35,334 bases of DNA from positions 24,074-59,407 of the forward strand of contig PFNE01000041.1 of the NCBI GenBank assembly GCA_002791835.1, read 5' to 3'. Positions 19,167-28,012 of the stretch are shown piece by piece. The notes beneath the pieces were generated by a model. It had not been told where the DNA came from, ran no database searches, and saw nothing but the letters and a program-made list of their open reading frames with translations. This DNA is from Alphaproteobacteria bacterium CG_4_10_14_0_8_um_filter_37_21 (lineage in GTDB: Bacteria; Pseudomonadota; Alphaproteobacteria; Paracaedibacterales; UBA11393). Made by a program: the position numbers and the translations under genes. Every line of letters begins with the position of its first letter. Positions within the stretch are counted from its first letter, which is position 1.

Positions 19167-20276
19167 ATGACCGTACCAATGCGCACGTTAACAATACAAA
19201 GTATTTTTCTAGGCCTTATAATGCTTGGTTGTTTCTTTGTTGGTGGAAAGCTGGTTGATGTTTTTAATCATAATTTCTGGCTAAATATTATTATAATAGG
19301 CGCTTTTATAATAGGTGTTGCCTTATGTTTTTTTCAAGTCTTTAGTTTGAATCGTGAATATGTATGGTTGGAAAATTTTTCAAAGGGTAAAGTTAGCTTT
19401 TTGGAAAGTACCGGGCCTAAGATTTTAGCGCCATTAAATTATACGCTAAAGGATACGCCTAAGGGTGTGTTAACACTGCTTTCAATGAAAAGCTTGTTGT
19501 CTAGTGTGGAACAACGTTTAGATGAAAAACGTGAACTGAATCGTTATCTTATAGGGTTATGTGTTTTTCTAGGGCTTGTTGGTACTTTTTGGGGGCTTTC
19601 TAAAACAATTGGTGCTATCGCAAATGTGATTAGTGGAATTGACGTTGATGCGACAGATATTAAAGATGCTTTCCAAAACTTAAAAGCGGGTCTACAGGCG
19701 CCATTGGTTGGAATGGGCTATGCTTTTAGTTCATCTCTATTTGGTCTTTTGGGATCTTTAGCTCTTAGTTTTTTAGATGTTCAAGTATCCAGTGCTTTTT
19801 CTAAATTTTACCAATCTGTTGAAAAAACACTGTCTGCTTTTTCACAAAAAAATAGTGCAAATACACTAACGCCAGCATCTGGACCTGCTTATGGAGAGGC
19901 TTTAGTTGAGCGACTTGCAGAGGCAATGAATGCTTTTCAAACACAGCTAGATAAAGCGGAAGAGGGGCGCAATCAAACATCAAAAGCATTGTTGAGCTTT
20001 TCTGGAAATATTTTACAATTAAACGAAGTTATGAAAGCAAACTTATCACATATGGATCAGTTAACGCATCAGCACTTTGAATTGCAACAACAAGTCGCAC
20101 GCCTTTTACATGTGCACAATGATGAATCTAGTAAAAAATCGATTAAAATTATTGAATGCACCGCCCAAAATATATTAGACGAGCTATCAAATGGTCGTTC
20201 TAAAATAACGGATGAAATGCGAAAAGAAATTAGGATGTTATCAAAAACATTTTCTGCTATAGCAATAAATGAATAA
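19167..20276 (+). CDS. MotA/TolQ/ExbB-like proton channel family protein
   Basis: This 369-residue inner-membrane protein has two N-terminal hydrophobic helices (about 9-27 and 36-57) and a cytoplasmic segment. Two further helices carry the family core: GLVGTFWGLSKTIGAI at about 135-150, and LVGMGYAFSSSLFGLLGSLAL at about 180-200. A long C-terminal helical tail rich in Gln/Glu/Lys, probably coiled coil, follows. Proteins of this type form ion-driven motors or channels with a one-helix partner such as MotB, TolR or ExbD. No partner gene lies nearby, so its role (flagellar stator, envelope transport or another) is open. Its extended C-terminal tail differs from classical TolQ/ExbB. It is flanked by terminator-like hairpins, suggesting a single-gene unit. 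Confidence 0.75.
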   Translation: MTVPMRTLTIQSIFLGLIMLGCFFVGGKLVDVFNHNFWLNIIIIGAFIIGVALCFFQVFSLNREYVWLENFSKGKVSFLESTGPKILAPLNYTLKDTPKGVLTLLSMKSLLSSVEQRLDEKRELNRYLIGLCVFLGLVGTFWGLSKTIGAIANVISGIDVDATDIKDAFQNLKAGLQAPLVGMGYAFSSSLFGLLGSLALSFLDVQVSSAFSKFYQSVEKTLSAFSQKNSANTLTPASGPAYGEALVERLAEAMNAFQTQLDKAEEGRNQTSKALLSFSGNILQLNEVMKANLSHMDQLTHQHFELQQQVARLLHVHNDESSKKSIKIIECTAQNILDELSNGRSKITDEMRKEIRMLSKTFSAIAINE

Positions 20277-20285
20277 AATATGTTG

Positions 20286-20321
20286 TATTGAAAGCTATTC
20301 TTTGATTTTTAGCTTTTAATA
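20286..20321 (+). other. 12-bp stem-loop between the channel gene and bamD
   Basis: TATTGAAAGCTA and TAGCTTTTAATA pair along 12 bp (one G-T pair) over a 12-base loop, starting 9 bases after the stop codon. The descending arm contains TTTT but no T-run follows, so terminator function is possible but not clear. Confidence 0.5.
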
Positions 20322-20361
20322 TGTTAAAAAATAAATACCTTTACACTTACTGGAAACCTTC

Positions 20362-21114
20362 ATGCACGTAAAACAATTATCAATAAAAAAATATTTTTTA
20401 CTAACAGCTGGTGTTGCTGCATTGTCATCATGCTCTGATAGTGACGTCAATTATGCCGATAAAAAAGTGGAAGATATTTATGATATTGCTATGACGCAAA
20501 TGAAGAAAACAGATTACAGGGCTGCAGCCAAAACTTTTTTAGAGGTAGAGCGCCATTATCCATATTCTAACCTCGCCGTAAAAGCCCAACTATACTCAGC
20601 GTATGCCTATTATGAGGCTGGTAAGTATGATGAGGCATCTGAAGGATTTAGTTTGTTTGCACAGCTGCACCCAGGGCATGACGAGGTTCCATATTCATTG
20701 TATATGATGGGTATGTGCGCTTATGAACAACTTCCAATTGTAGAGCGCGATCAAGAAGATGCGGGTCGCGCTGTCTATTATTTTGAAGAAATTTTGAGGC
20801 GATTCCCAAGTTCTAGCTACGCAAAAGATGCAAAGCTTAAAATCGTTTTGGCAAAAGACCATATGGCAGCAAAAGAAATGAATATTGCCCGTTATTATAT
20901 ATCACGATATGCTTATGTTGCAGCCATTAATAGATTCAAATCTGTTGTCGATAACTTCCAAACAACAACACATGTTCCAGAAGCATTGTATCGTTTAGTA
21001 GAAGCTTACAAAGCACTTGGTGTTGAAGATCAGGCGAAAAACCATTTAGCAATTTTAGGGCACAACTACGCCGATAACCAATGGTACAAAAAAGCATATG
21101 ATTTAGCTGGGTAA
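20362..21114 (+). CDS. bamD: Outer membrane assembly lipoprotein BamD
   Basis: BamD is the essential lipoprotein of the BAM complex, which folds beta-barrel proteins into the outer membrane with BamA. The protein has 250 residues. A lipoprotein signal has lipobox LSSC with Cys24, so it should be processed by Lgt. It is followed by tandem TPR repeats, including YDIAMTQMKKTDYRAAAKTF, LYSAYAYYEAGKYDEASEGF and GRAVYYFEEILRRFPSSSY. The motif AKDHMAAKEMNIARYYISR is typical of the BamD (YfiO/ComL) family. It is transcribed alone. The common alphaproteobacterial neighbours lpxC and recN are absent from the window. Confidence 0.93.
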   Translation: MHVKQLSIKKYFLLTAGVAALSSCSDSDVNYADKKVEDIYDIAMTQMKKTDYRAAAKTFLEVERHYPYSNLAVKAQLYSAYAYYEAGKYDEASEGFSLFAQLHPGHDEVPYSLYMMGMCAYEQLPIVERDQEDAGRAVYYFEEILRRFPSSSYAKDAKLKIVLAKDHMAAKEMNIARYYISRYAYVAAINRFKSVVDNFQTTTHVPEALYRLVEAYKALGVEDQAKNHLAILGHNYADNQWYKKAYDLAG

Positions 21115-21171
21115 AGGCCTTTATATTTTCTACCCCTCACTAAAAAATCTATAATTTTTTAAAAATACATT

Positions 21172-21206
21172 AAAAGCCATGGGTCCCGAAGCTTTTCAGT
21201 ATTTTT
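21172..21206 (+). terminator. Possible bamD terminator
   Basis: AAAAGC (21172-21177) and GCTTTT (21191-21196) can pair over a 13-base loop, and TTTTT follows at 21202-21206. Nearer the stop codon, the A+T-only hairpin TAAAAAAT/ATTTTTTA (21141-21161) is also present. Neither is strong. Confidence 0.35.
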
Positions 21207-21299
21207 ACTTATTATGTTAACTTATGAAAAATTATTAGGTTCTTATATATAGTTTTATGGCTTGGTGAAAGGTGCGTTGAATAGAAAAAAATATCAATG

Positions 21300-21785
21300 C
21301 TAAAAATTTGTTTCATTTGGGTAGTAGCCCCAGACAAATTTCCCTTTAACCCAACCTTTGAACTTACCTTGTTCTGATCGTGATTCTACCTGTAGCCACT
21401 CTCCTTGTGCTTTTTTGATGGAAAGAATAACGCCGGCTTCTATGCGGGCAAGTGTATTTGACGTGTCATTTGGCTTTTCTTTTATACTGTGGGTTTTTCC
21501 AGTTAAAATACCGTAACGCCTGCCCGATAGCAAGCTAACATGTGCCCAAGAAACAGCGCCATCCATATCACGAATTTGTCGCCAATGCTCAAACTCTGCA
21601 ATAATTTCGACAGGTAAAAACTGTCTAACATATACCCATTCAACAGGATACTGCTTTCCTGGGCCAACATGTACATTAGCTTTGTTTGACCTAAAGGACG
21701 CAAAGCGTGGGCAAGGAAGTCCTGTTTTTGCGTAGGCATCTGCGCAATGTGACAAACTGAGTAAAAAAAATAAAAGTTGGATCAT
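21300..21785 (-). CDS. Secreted double SH3-like domain protein
   Basis: This 161-residue exported protein has an N-terminal signal peptide (to about residue 19, ending ADAYA). It has two bacterial SH3-like repeats of about 60 residues. The first contains FRSNKANVHVGPGKQYPVEWVY and WRQIRDMDGAVSWAHVSLLSGRR, a signature shared by alphaproteobacterial SH3 proteins that bind cell-wall peptides. The second, weaker repeat ends in GWVKGKFVWGYYP. It probably acts in the periplasm on or near peptidoglycan. No enzymatic domain is attached. It is a single-gene unit separated by 121 bases from dut. The precise role is unknown. Confidence 0.8.
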   Translation of the reverse strand: MIQLLFFLLSLSHCADAYAKTGLPCPRFASFRSNKANVHVGPGKQYPVEWVYVRQFLPVEIIAEFEHWRQIRDMDGAVSWAHVSLLSGRRYGILTGKTHSIKEKPNDTSNTLARIEAGVILSIKKAQGEWLQVESRSEQGKFKGWVKGKFVWGYYPNETNF

Positions 21786-21906
21786 AGTTCAAAAGTCAAT
21801 TTCATAAGTGTTTATACCAAGAAGCAATAGCAATTCCTTTGCTTTCTTGAACTTATTTAAGTATATCATAAAAACAAGTAAGGTTAAAGTCGCTTAAAGT
21901 AAAGAA

Positions 21907-22377
21907 TTAAACGCCAGTTGATCCGTATCCGCCAGATCCACGTTGTGTGTTACTCAAATCAGATGTTTCAACCCAATTTGCAGTTGTGTGGCGGGTAATC
22001 ACCATTTGTGAAATGCGCATACCATTTTTAATTACAAATTCATCTTCACCTAAATGGATCAGAAGTGTTTTGAGCTCTCCTCTAAAATCGGAGTCTACAG
22101 TACCGGGAGAATTTAAAACGATGATGCCATTGTTAAATGCGAGACCTGATCGTGATCTTATTTGTGCTTCAAACCCCACAGGAAGTTCCATTGAAAAACC
22201 ATGGGAAATCACGACGCGCTTTCCTGGTTTTAATAGAATATCATCTTCAAGGCATGCATATAAGTCGGCACCAGCGCTTTCAACTGTTCCATATGTTGGC
22301 GGCGATGCATTTTGGTGTAATTTCTTGATTTTAATATCAAGTGTCTTATTGTCAGGTGCTTTTGCAAGATTGTTCAT
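21907..22377 (-). CDS. dut: dUTP diphosphatase (dUTPase)
   Basis: dUTPase hydrolyses dUTP to dUMP and pyrophosphate. This keeps uracil out of DNA and feeds thymidylate synthesis. The 156-residue trimeric-type enzyme has all five motifs: AGADLYA (35-41), RSRSGLA (74-80), GTVDSDFRGE (92-101) with the catalytic aspartate, NGMRISQMVI (118-127) and the Gly-rich RGSGGYGSTG (146-155) that closes over the substrate. Its 5' end overlaps the 3' end of lpxB by 26 bases, so the two are translationally coupled and share transcription. Confidence 0.96.
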   Translation of the reverse strand: MNNLAKAPDNKTLDIKIKKLHQNASPPTYGTVESAGADLYACLEDDILLKPGKRVVISHGFSMELPVGFEAQIRSRSGLAFNNGIIVLNSPGTVDSDFRGELKTLLIHLGEDEFVIKNGMRISQMVITRHTTANWVETSDLSNTQRGSGGYGSTGV

Positions 22378-23539
22378 TTATAAGGTTCTCTATTATTTGG
22401 GCCGCGTACTGGCTTGGCATTAAGTCATTTTGTTTACAATACAATGTTTCAAACACTTCTTTCAAAGCTTTTTTTTGACTATTTGTATCAATTGCCTGAA
22501 AAGCCTCATAAATATTTTCGGTACGACAGTGTCCTTGTAACAGTTCTGGTACGATATATTTATGCGCAAGAATATTGGGGAGGGCAACAAAACGTGTTTT
22601 GACCAATATTTTTAACAAGAAGGCGGTGATAGCAGATGCTTTATAAGCGATGACATGCGGAATTTGATATTGCGCCAGTTCTAATGACACTGTGCCACTA
22701 GCTGCAATGGCACTGTTGGCTTTCTTAAACATTTTATCTTTCTCAATGAAGTCTGTTGTTACCTGAACGGGTAGACCTTTCGGAATGATTGCTTTAACGT
22801 TATCAATTAAGTGTGGCAGGGTAGGTAGTAAAAACTGACATTTTTGATGGCTATATATTTTTTGTGCTACTTCTAAAAATGTAGGCAGCAGCAATTTTAT
22901 TTCTGATGTTCGGCTACCAGGTAAAATAAGAAATTTTTTTTCTTTGTTATCAGTCTGATTATCTATAGTGATAAGGTTTTCAGTTATGGGATGCCCTACA
23001 AAAGTTGCTTTTAGTCCGTGTTTTGTAAAGTAGGGGGGCTCAAAGGGATACAAACATAAAAGATGGTCTAAAAACTTGGCAACACTTTTTGCGCGCCATG
23101 GGCGCCAAGCCCAAACAGGGGGCGCTGCGTAATGAACAGAGGGTATATATGGAAGATTGAGCCTTTTTATTTGTTTTTTAACGCGTTTAATAACGCGGTG
23201 CGTAAAACCAGAGGAATCTATTGTAATAAGTACTGCTGGCTGGACTGCAATAAGGTGACTAACTGTTAGTTTTATACGTTTAAAAATACGTCTTATGTGG
23301 GGTATTATTTCAGCAAGCCCCATGATAGAAAGTTCTTGCATGGGAAAGAGTGATTTCAGCCCTGCAGCTTGCATATTGTCGCCACCAATGCCGTAAAATT
23401 CATAAGATGCATCACGTTCTTTAAGGGCCCACATTAATTTGGCACCGATCTGATCACCAGATGCTTCGCCTGCAATAATATATATTTTGTTAGGTGTCTG
23501 TTTCAACGATAGTATTCTACTTAGCTGGCTATGCTTCAT
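22352..23539 (-). CDS. lpxB: Lipid-A-disaccharide synthase
   Basis: LpxB joins UDP-diacylglucosamine and lipid X to form the lipid A disaccharide at the inner membrane, so the cell should make LPS. The 395-residue GT-B glycosyltransferase shows IYIIAGEASGDQIGA at about 18-32, FYGIGGDNM at about 48-56, VHYAAPPVWAWRPWRAKSV at about 136-154 and FVGHPITEN at about 185-193. The C-terminal GTVSLELA nucleotide-binding motif is also present. Other lpx genes are not adjacent (lpxA-lpxI-lpxB is common in the class), so the cluster has been broken here. dut follows with an overlap. Confidence 0.95.
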   Translation of the reverse strand: MKHSQLSRILSLKQTPNKIYIIAGEASGDQIGAKLMWALKERDASYEFYGIGGDNMQAAGLKSLFPMQELSIMGLAEIIPHIRRIFKRIKLTVSHLIAVQPAVLITIDSSGFTHRVIKRVKKQIKRLNLPYIPSVHYAAPPVWAWRPWRAKSVAKFLDHLLCLYPFEPPYFTKHGLKATFVGHPITENLITIDNQTDNKEKKFLILPGSRTSEIKLLLPTFLEVAQKIYSHQKCQFLLPTLPHLIDNVKAIIPKGLPVQVTTDFIEKDKMFKKANSAIAASGTVSLELAQYQIPHVIAYKASAITAFLLKILVKTRFVALPNILAHKYIVPELLQGHCRTENIYEAFQAIDTNSQKKALKEVFETLYCKQNDLMPSQYAAQIIENLINEQSCKST

Positions 23540-23676
23540 TCTAGAATATTGCGGTTAGATTTACTATCTTGAATTATCGTGGATCTTTCCGATGCACAAA
23601 GTAAAAGTGTTCAGGTGAATCAATTCAATCAAAGAACAGGTGGGCATATGGCAGGAGCGCAAAAACCTGAATAAAT

Positions 23677-25812
23677 TTAACCCATGTTAATTTGGCCTAA
23701 ATTCCTGATTTTGCATTTAGGGTGCAGTTCGTTTTGGCTCATCACTTGTATGGCTGGGCGAACGCGCTCTGTTAAAGATCTTACATGAGTGCGTATCGGG
23801 CTGCTGGTGATGATAACCGGCATTTCGCCAATCATGGAAAGGCGGTCATATTCATCTGCCACTTTTTTCATAAATAGGTGCGATTCAGTTGGCGCCATAG
23901 CAAGGTATCTGTTTTCATTGTCACCTGCTAAAGAACGGTGAAAGGCTTCTTCCCATTCTTGTGCGAGTGTTAAAACAGGTAAAATGCCATTATCATCTAA
24001 ATTACCAAAGCTAATTTGGCGGGATAACTTATGGCGAACATGCTCTGCAATACCGTCAGTATTTTTAGAAAATCCAGTTGCTTCCGCAATGCCTTCTAAA
24101 ATTGTACCAATATCGCGGATGGAAACACGCTCACTTACAAGGGACTGCAGTACCCGCTGAATACCCCCAACAGTAATATTGACAGGTACAATATCAGATA
24201 GTAATTTTTTATAGGATTCAGGAACTTGATCTAATACTTTTTGAACGTCGCCGTAAGATAAAAGTTCACCAATATTATCTTTTACAATTTCAGACAAATG
24301 CGTTGCTAAAACCATGGCAGGGTCAACCACAGTGTAATTTTTTGCCTCCGCTTCCTCTTTATATTCTTCTGCTACCCAAAGAGCAGGCAGGCCAAAACTT
24401 GGCTCTATAGTTTTTTCGCCAGGAATATGAATAGTGTTTGTTTCGGGGTCCATGACAAGATAGTGGTTTGGTCGAAGCGACCCTGAACCGGCTTCAATTT
24501 CTTTAATTTTAATAGAGTATGCTTCTTTGTCTAATTGTAAGTTATCTTGAATACGGACTGATGGCAAAATAATGCCGATGTCACCAAGCATTTGCTTGCG
24601 CAGTATCTTTATTTGTTCAGATAAAGCCTTTCGTTTAGCATCACCGTTTAATAAAGACAGAAGCCCAAAACCCATTTCAATACGAATAGAATCGACAGGA
24701 TTCAATGTTTCATCTTGCGTTTGGGCTTCTAGTGCTTGTTCTTTTTCTTTGGCTTTGGTTTCTCTCTCTTTTCTTTGAATTGTTTTTTGATCATTTTTTT
24801 GTTTCTCATTCATAAACCAGGCGCCAAATCCTGTTAAACCACTCAGTACAATAAATGGTAGCATAGGCATGCCGGGTAGTAGGGCAATGCACCCCATTAA
24901 GAAAGAGCTCATCCCCAAGGCAGATGGATTTGCAGATAGTTGCTGGAACATGGCTTTATCTGCCGTGCCTTCAACGCCAGCTTTTGAGACCATCATACCA
25001 GCAGATGTAGAGACAATAATGGCTGGTATTTGAGTGACAAGACCGTCGCCAACGCTTAAAATTAAATATGAATGTGCGGCGTCTGATAGGCTGATGCCTT
25101 GTTGAGCAACACCAATAATAATGCCACCAATAATATTAATAAGTGTGATGAGGAGCCCTGCAATAGCGTCTCCGCGCACAAATTTCGCTGCACCATCCAT
25201 AGAACCAAAAAAGTTGCTTTCACCCTCTAATTCTTTACGGCGGCGTTTCGCCTCATCTTCATCAATAAGGCCTGACGATAAATCAGCATCGACCGCCATT
25301 TGTTTGCCAGGCATGGCGTCCAAACTAAAACGGGCTGAAACTTCAGCAATGCGTGATGACCCTTTTGTGATAACAATAAAGTTCACAATCAATAAGATTA
25401 TAAAAACAATAATACCAATAACAAAATTCCCGCCCATAACAAAATGACCAAAAGCTTCAATCACACGGCCAGCAGCGTTTGTTCCTTCATGTCCGTGGCT
25501 TAAAATAAGACGGGTAGAGGCAACGTTTAAGGATAAACGTAGCATGGTAGATACCAGTAAGATTGTTGGAAACGATGAAAATTCTAAGGGTTTTTCAATG
25601 AATAGTGCTGTCATTAAAATCATGAAAGAAAAAGCAATAGAGATTGCAAGACAGCCATCTAGCATAAATTTTGGAAGCGGCATAATCAAAACAGCAATAA
25701 CAGCCATAAAAGCTAATGCAAACATTAAATCGGTTCGTTGGCTTAAAGAAGCTAAATCAAAACCATTTGATGCACTTTTTCCGCTGGAAAGGTTAATACT
25801 GTCTGCCATCAA
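23677..25812 (-). CDS. flhA: Flagellar biosynthesis protein FlhA
   Basis: FlhA is the major export-gate component of the flagellar type III secretion system. Its membrane domain forms the proton-driven channel, and its cytoplasmic ring receives chaperone-substrate complexes. The protein has 711 residues. An N-terminal domain of about eight helices is followed by the FHIPEP signature RIAEVSARFSLDAMPGKQMA starting at 154. The GLIDEDEAKRRRKELEGES segment of the FHIPEP region follows. The four-part cytoplasmic domain runs from about 360 to the end. FlhA rather than a virulence SctV is favoured by adjacency to flbD (13 bases) and by the overall match. The reading frame is intact, so flagella or a flagellar-type export machine may be made, though no other structural flagellar genes are visible. 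Confidence 0.94.
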   Translation of the reverse strand: MMADSINLSSGKSASNGFDLASLSQRTDLMFALAFMAVIAVLIMPLPKFMLDGCLAISIAFSFMILMTALFIEKPLEFSSFPTILLVSTMLRLSLNVASTRLILSHGHEGTNAAGRVIEAFGHFVMGGNFVIGIIVFIILLIVNFIVITKGSSRIAEVSARFSLDAMPGKQMAVDADLSSGLIDEDEAKRRRKELEGESNFFGSMDGAAKFVRGDAIAGLLITLINIIGGIIIGVAQQGISLSDAAHSYLILSVGDGLVTQIPAIIVSTSAGMMVSKAGVEGTADKAMFQQLSANPSALGMSSFLMGCIALLPGMPMLPFIVLSGLTGFGAWFMNEKQKNDQKTIQRKERETKAKEKEQALEAQTQDETLNPVDSIRIEMGFGLLSLLNGDAKRKALSEQIKILRKQMLGDIGIILPSVRIQDNLQLDKEAYSIKIKEIEAGSGSLRPNHYLVMDPETNTIHIPGEKTIEPSFGLPALWVAEEYKEEAEAKNYTVVDPAMVLATHLSEIVKDNIGELLSYGDVQKVLDQVPESYKKLLSDIVPVNITVGGIQRVLQSLVSERVSIRDIGTILEGIAEATGFSKNTDGIAEHVRHKLSRQISFGNLDDNGILPVLTLAQEWEEAFHRSLAGDNENRYLAMAPTESHLFMKKVADEYDRLSMIGEMPVIITSSPIRTHVRSLTERVRPAIQVMSQNELHPKCKIRNLGQINMG

Positions 25813-25825
25813 TTGTTATTACCTT

Positions 25826-27136
25826 TTATAAAGACGTATTTTGTTCATATTCTTTAAGTTTATTTTGAAGCGTTCTGATCGAAATGCCTAAAATTTCTGC
25901 AGCATTATTTTTGCGCCCTGTGCAATGGTCTAGTGTTTGCAATATAAGTTCTTTTTCAACATCTTGAATGCTTTTGCCGATAAGGCCATTGGTTTCTATT
26001 TGTGAATTATCATTGATTGTAGAATGAGTTGTTTGGCAGTACTCATAACCAAATATATCTGTTGGTTGAATTTTGTCATCTGCCAAAAGAACAGATCTAT
26101 GCATTAAATTTTCCAACTCACGAACATTACCGTTCCACGGCCATTTAAGGAGAGCTTGTTCGGCGGTTATGGATAATTCTTTTACATAAAGCTGATTTAT
26201 TTTTGCGTATTTTTGGATAAAATATTTTGCTAAAGGAATAATATCTGCCGGTCTTTCCTTTAAGGTTGGTAGCGCCAGATTAACAACATTTAACCTGTAA
26301 TATAAATCTTCTCTAAAGTTACCACCTTTAACGGCCGCTAACATGTCGCGGTTGCTGGTTGCAAGAATTCTAATGTTCACTGAAACAGGCTTTGTTCCCC
26401 CAACGCGATCAATAATTTTTTCTTGAATTGCACGTAGTAATTTTGCCTGCATCTGAAGGGGCATTTCTGTGATTTCATCTAACAGCAGGGTGCCGCCATT
26501 TGCGGATTCAAACTTTCCAATGCGTTGTGTTAAAGCGCCAGTAAATGCTCCTTTTTCATGGCCAAACAGCTCAGATTCTAATAGATTATCGGGTATGGCA
26601 GCACAATTGATAGCAATAAAAGGATTTTTATGACGTTTAGATTTTTGATGAATATAGTTTGCTAAAACTTCTTTGCCCGTTCCAGATTTGCCAGTAAGCA
26701 AAATATTGGCTTCACTGGGGGCAACACGATCGGCTAGGTGTAACACCCTTTTAATTGTTGGGTCGTTTGCAATAATAGATTGTTCTGGTGGGGGAGATAT
26801 TGACTGCAATAATGCTGCTATCATTTGTGGATCGGGGGGAAGGGGGATATATTCTTTAGCGCCGGCGCGAATGGCAGCTGCCGCTTTTTTAGGATCTGGC
26901 TTTACTCCACACCCAACGACATCAAGGTAAAATCTTTCTTCTTTTAATGACTTTATAAATGATTTTATATCGAGACTCACGTCCACAAGGACTAAGTCAC
27001 AGTTACTATTTTGTCGTAAATTGCTTAAGCTTTCTTCGATACTGATACAAGAAAATACTTGCGCACCTTTATCCATAGCCATTTTAGCGGCTTCGGTTCC
27101 ATAGCCTTCTAAGGGGCCAATAATTTGAATGCGCAT
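25826..27136 (-). CDS. flbD: Sigma54-dependent flagellar regulator FlbD
   Basis: This is an enhancer-binding transcription activator for RpoN-dependent flagellar genes. The 436 residues comprise a receiver-like domain (about 1-115), an AAA+ domain and a Fis-type helix-turn-helix. Walker A GKSGTGKE is at 149-156. The sigma54-contacting loop GAFTGA is at 196-201. Walker B TLLLDE is at 216-221. The C-terminal DNA-binding helix has [18 protein letters not shown] at about 410-427. The receiver keeps an aspartate at the expected site (Asp52) but lacks the paired acidic residues near its N-terminus (IQIIGPLEG instead of a DD pair). Phosphorylation may therefore be absent, as noted for FlbD proteins. 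It is directly upstream of flhA in the order seen in Caulobacter relatives. No sigma54 site (GG-N10-GC) was found upstream. Confidence 0.9.
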   Translation of the reverse strand: MRIQIIGPLEGYGTEAAKMAMDKGAQVFSCISIEESLSNLRQNSNCDLVLVDVSLDIKSFIKSLKEERFYLDVVGCGVKPDPKKAAAAIRAGAKEYIPLPPDPQMIAALLQSISPPPEQSIIANDPTIKRVLHLADRVAPSEANILLTGKSGTGKEVLANYIHQKSKRHKNPFIAINCAAIPDNLLESELFGHEKGAFTGALTQRIGKFESANGGTLLLDEITEMPLQMQAKLLRAIQEKIIDRVGGTKPVSVNIRILATSNRDMLAAVKGGNFREDLYYRLNVVNLALPTLKERPADIIPLAKYFIQKYAKINQLYVKELSITAEQALLKWPWNGNVRELENLMHRSVLLADDKIQPTDIFGYEYCQTTHSTINDNSQIETNGLIGKSIQDVEKELILQTLDHCTGRKNNAAEILGISIRTLQNKLKEYEQNTSL

Positions 27137-27195
27137 AAGGATAAGTCCTTAAAAAAATAACTCCAGAGTGATGTATTAAGCAGTTGTGTTCGTGT

Positions 27196-27795
27196 TTATT
27201 CTCTCTCACCAGTATTGGTTGCATAGTCATAGCTTGAGACAGCTTGTCCACCTTTGGTGCCATCTTTATTATATTTAAATACTTTTTGCTCACCTGTTGA
27301 AACAGACAAAGCAATCATGACGTAATCACGTATAATTTCAACATGTTCTAGGTGAGAGTTTTCAAAAGTTGCTTGCCACATAATTTGGTTGTATTCTTCA
27401 CCGCCAATATTAATAAGACGCACAATGGAGGTTGATTCGATGATTTTTCCGTTATGCATATAGTTAAAAAGTGTTGGTGTACTGTTATCAAGGGGTACGA
27501 TAAACCAGATGCGCGAATGATGAACACGTGAATTGGCGTAGTTTTGTGTCATACGATAGCCGCTTACTTGACGACGGGCAAACATTTTAAATCCAAAGCA
27601 GGGATTAAACATTGTTTCGCCATCTACTTCCATTGCGGACATATCTTCGTAGACATCATCCATTTTTAACATCCATGTTGGTGTTAACGTCCCTGATTCG
27701 TTTTGTGAATGAAATAAAATATCTTTTAAATCGGGTACAGGTTCATTGAAGCTGGTGTTGTGCAGTGGACTATTGTATGGAAACGACATGTGCAT
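27196..27795 (-). CDS. Hcp-like protein (type VI secretion tube family), tentative
   Basis: The 199-residue product has no signal peptide. Its C-terminal two thirds matches the Hcp pattern. TWMLKMDDV at 40-48 recalls the Hcp opening strand. TPTLFNYMHNGK at 106-117 resembles SPxLFxALxxGK. Then come IVRLINIGG at 124-132, the strand QATFENSHLEHVEI at 141-154 and the end DGTKGGQAVSSYDYATN at 178-194, which resembles the closing strand and tail. Hcp forms the hexameric rings of the T6SS tube and carries effectors. Here it stands without any other T6SS gene. It lies 59 bases upstream of flbD on the same strand and is divergent from a secreted protein. The match is by pattern only, and a different beta-barrel family is possible. 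The start could be 27795 or 27789. Confidence 0.5.
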   Translation of the reverse strand: MHMSFPYNSPLHNTSFNEPVPDLKDILFHSQNESGTLTPTWMLKMDDVYEDMSAMEVDGETMFNPCFGFKMFARRQVSGYRMTQNYANSRVHHSRIWFIVPLDNSTPTLFNYMHNGKIIESTSIVRLINIGGEEYNQIMWQATFENSHLEHVEIIRDYVMIALSVSTGEQKVFKYNKDGTKGGQAVSSYDYATNTGERE

Positions 27796-28012
27796 TTGAA
27801 TAATAAACCCTATATAAATATGTTTTCACGGAAGTGTGCATCAAATCAAGGGGTATATAAAAAAATTTATTAAAATTTTCATTAAATTCTTTGGTTTTGT
27901 TAAGTTTTTGTTAATAAAAGGTTTATTATGCACGAAGTGTTTTTTTATTGATTAACTTATTTATTTTATGCCAAAATAACAAAATTAAATAAGATAAAAT
28001 GGAAAATTAGGC

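Noticed and set aside
21947-22423. A 158-residue plus-strand frame across dut
   Set aside because: It lies opposite dut and the lpxB end, which carry all family motifs, so it is an antisense shadow.
23579-23674. A 31-codon GTG-started reading frame (VDLSDAQSKS...) between lpxB and flhA
   Set aside because: It runs opposite to both neighbours, has no ribosome binding site and is very short. Its Gln/Asn-rich composition is suggestive but not sufficient.
27137-27195. Sigma54 promoter in front of flbD
   Set aside because: No GG-N10-GC site is present in this stretch or upstream of the Hcp-like gene.
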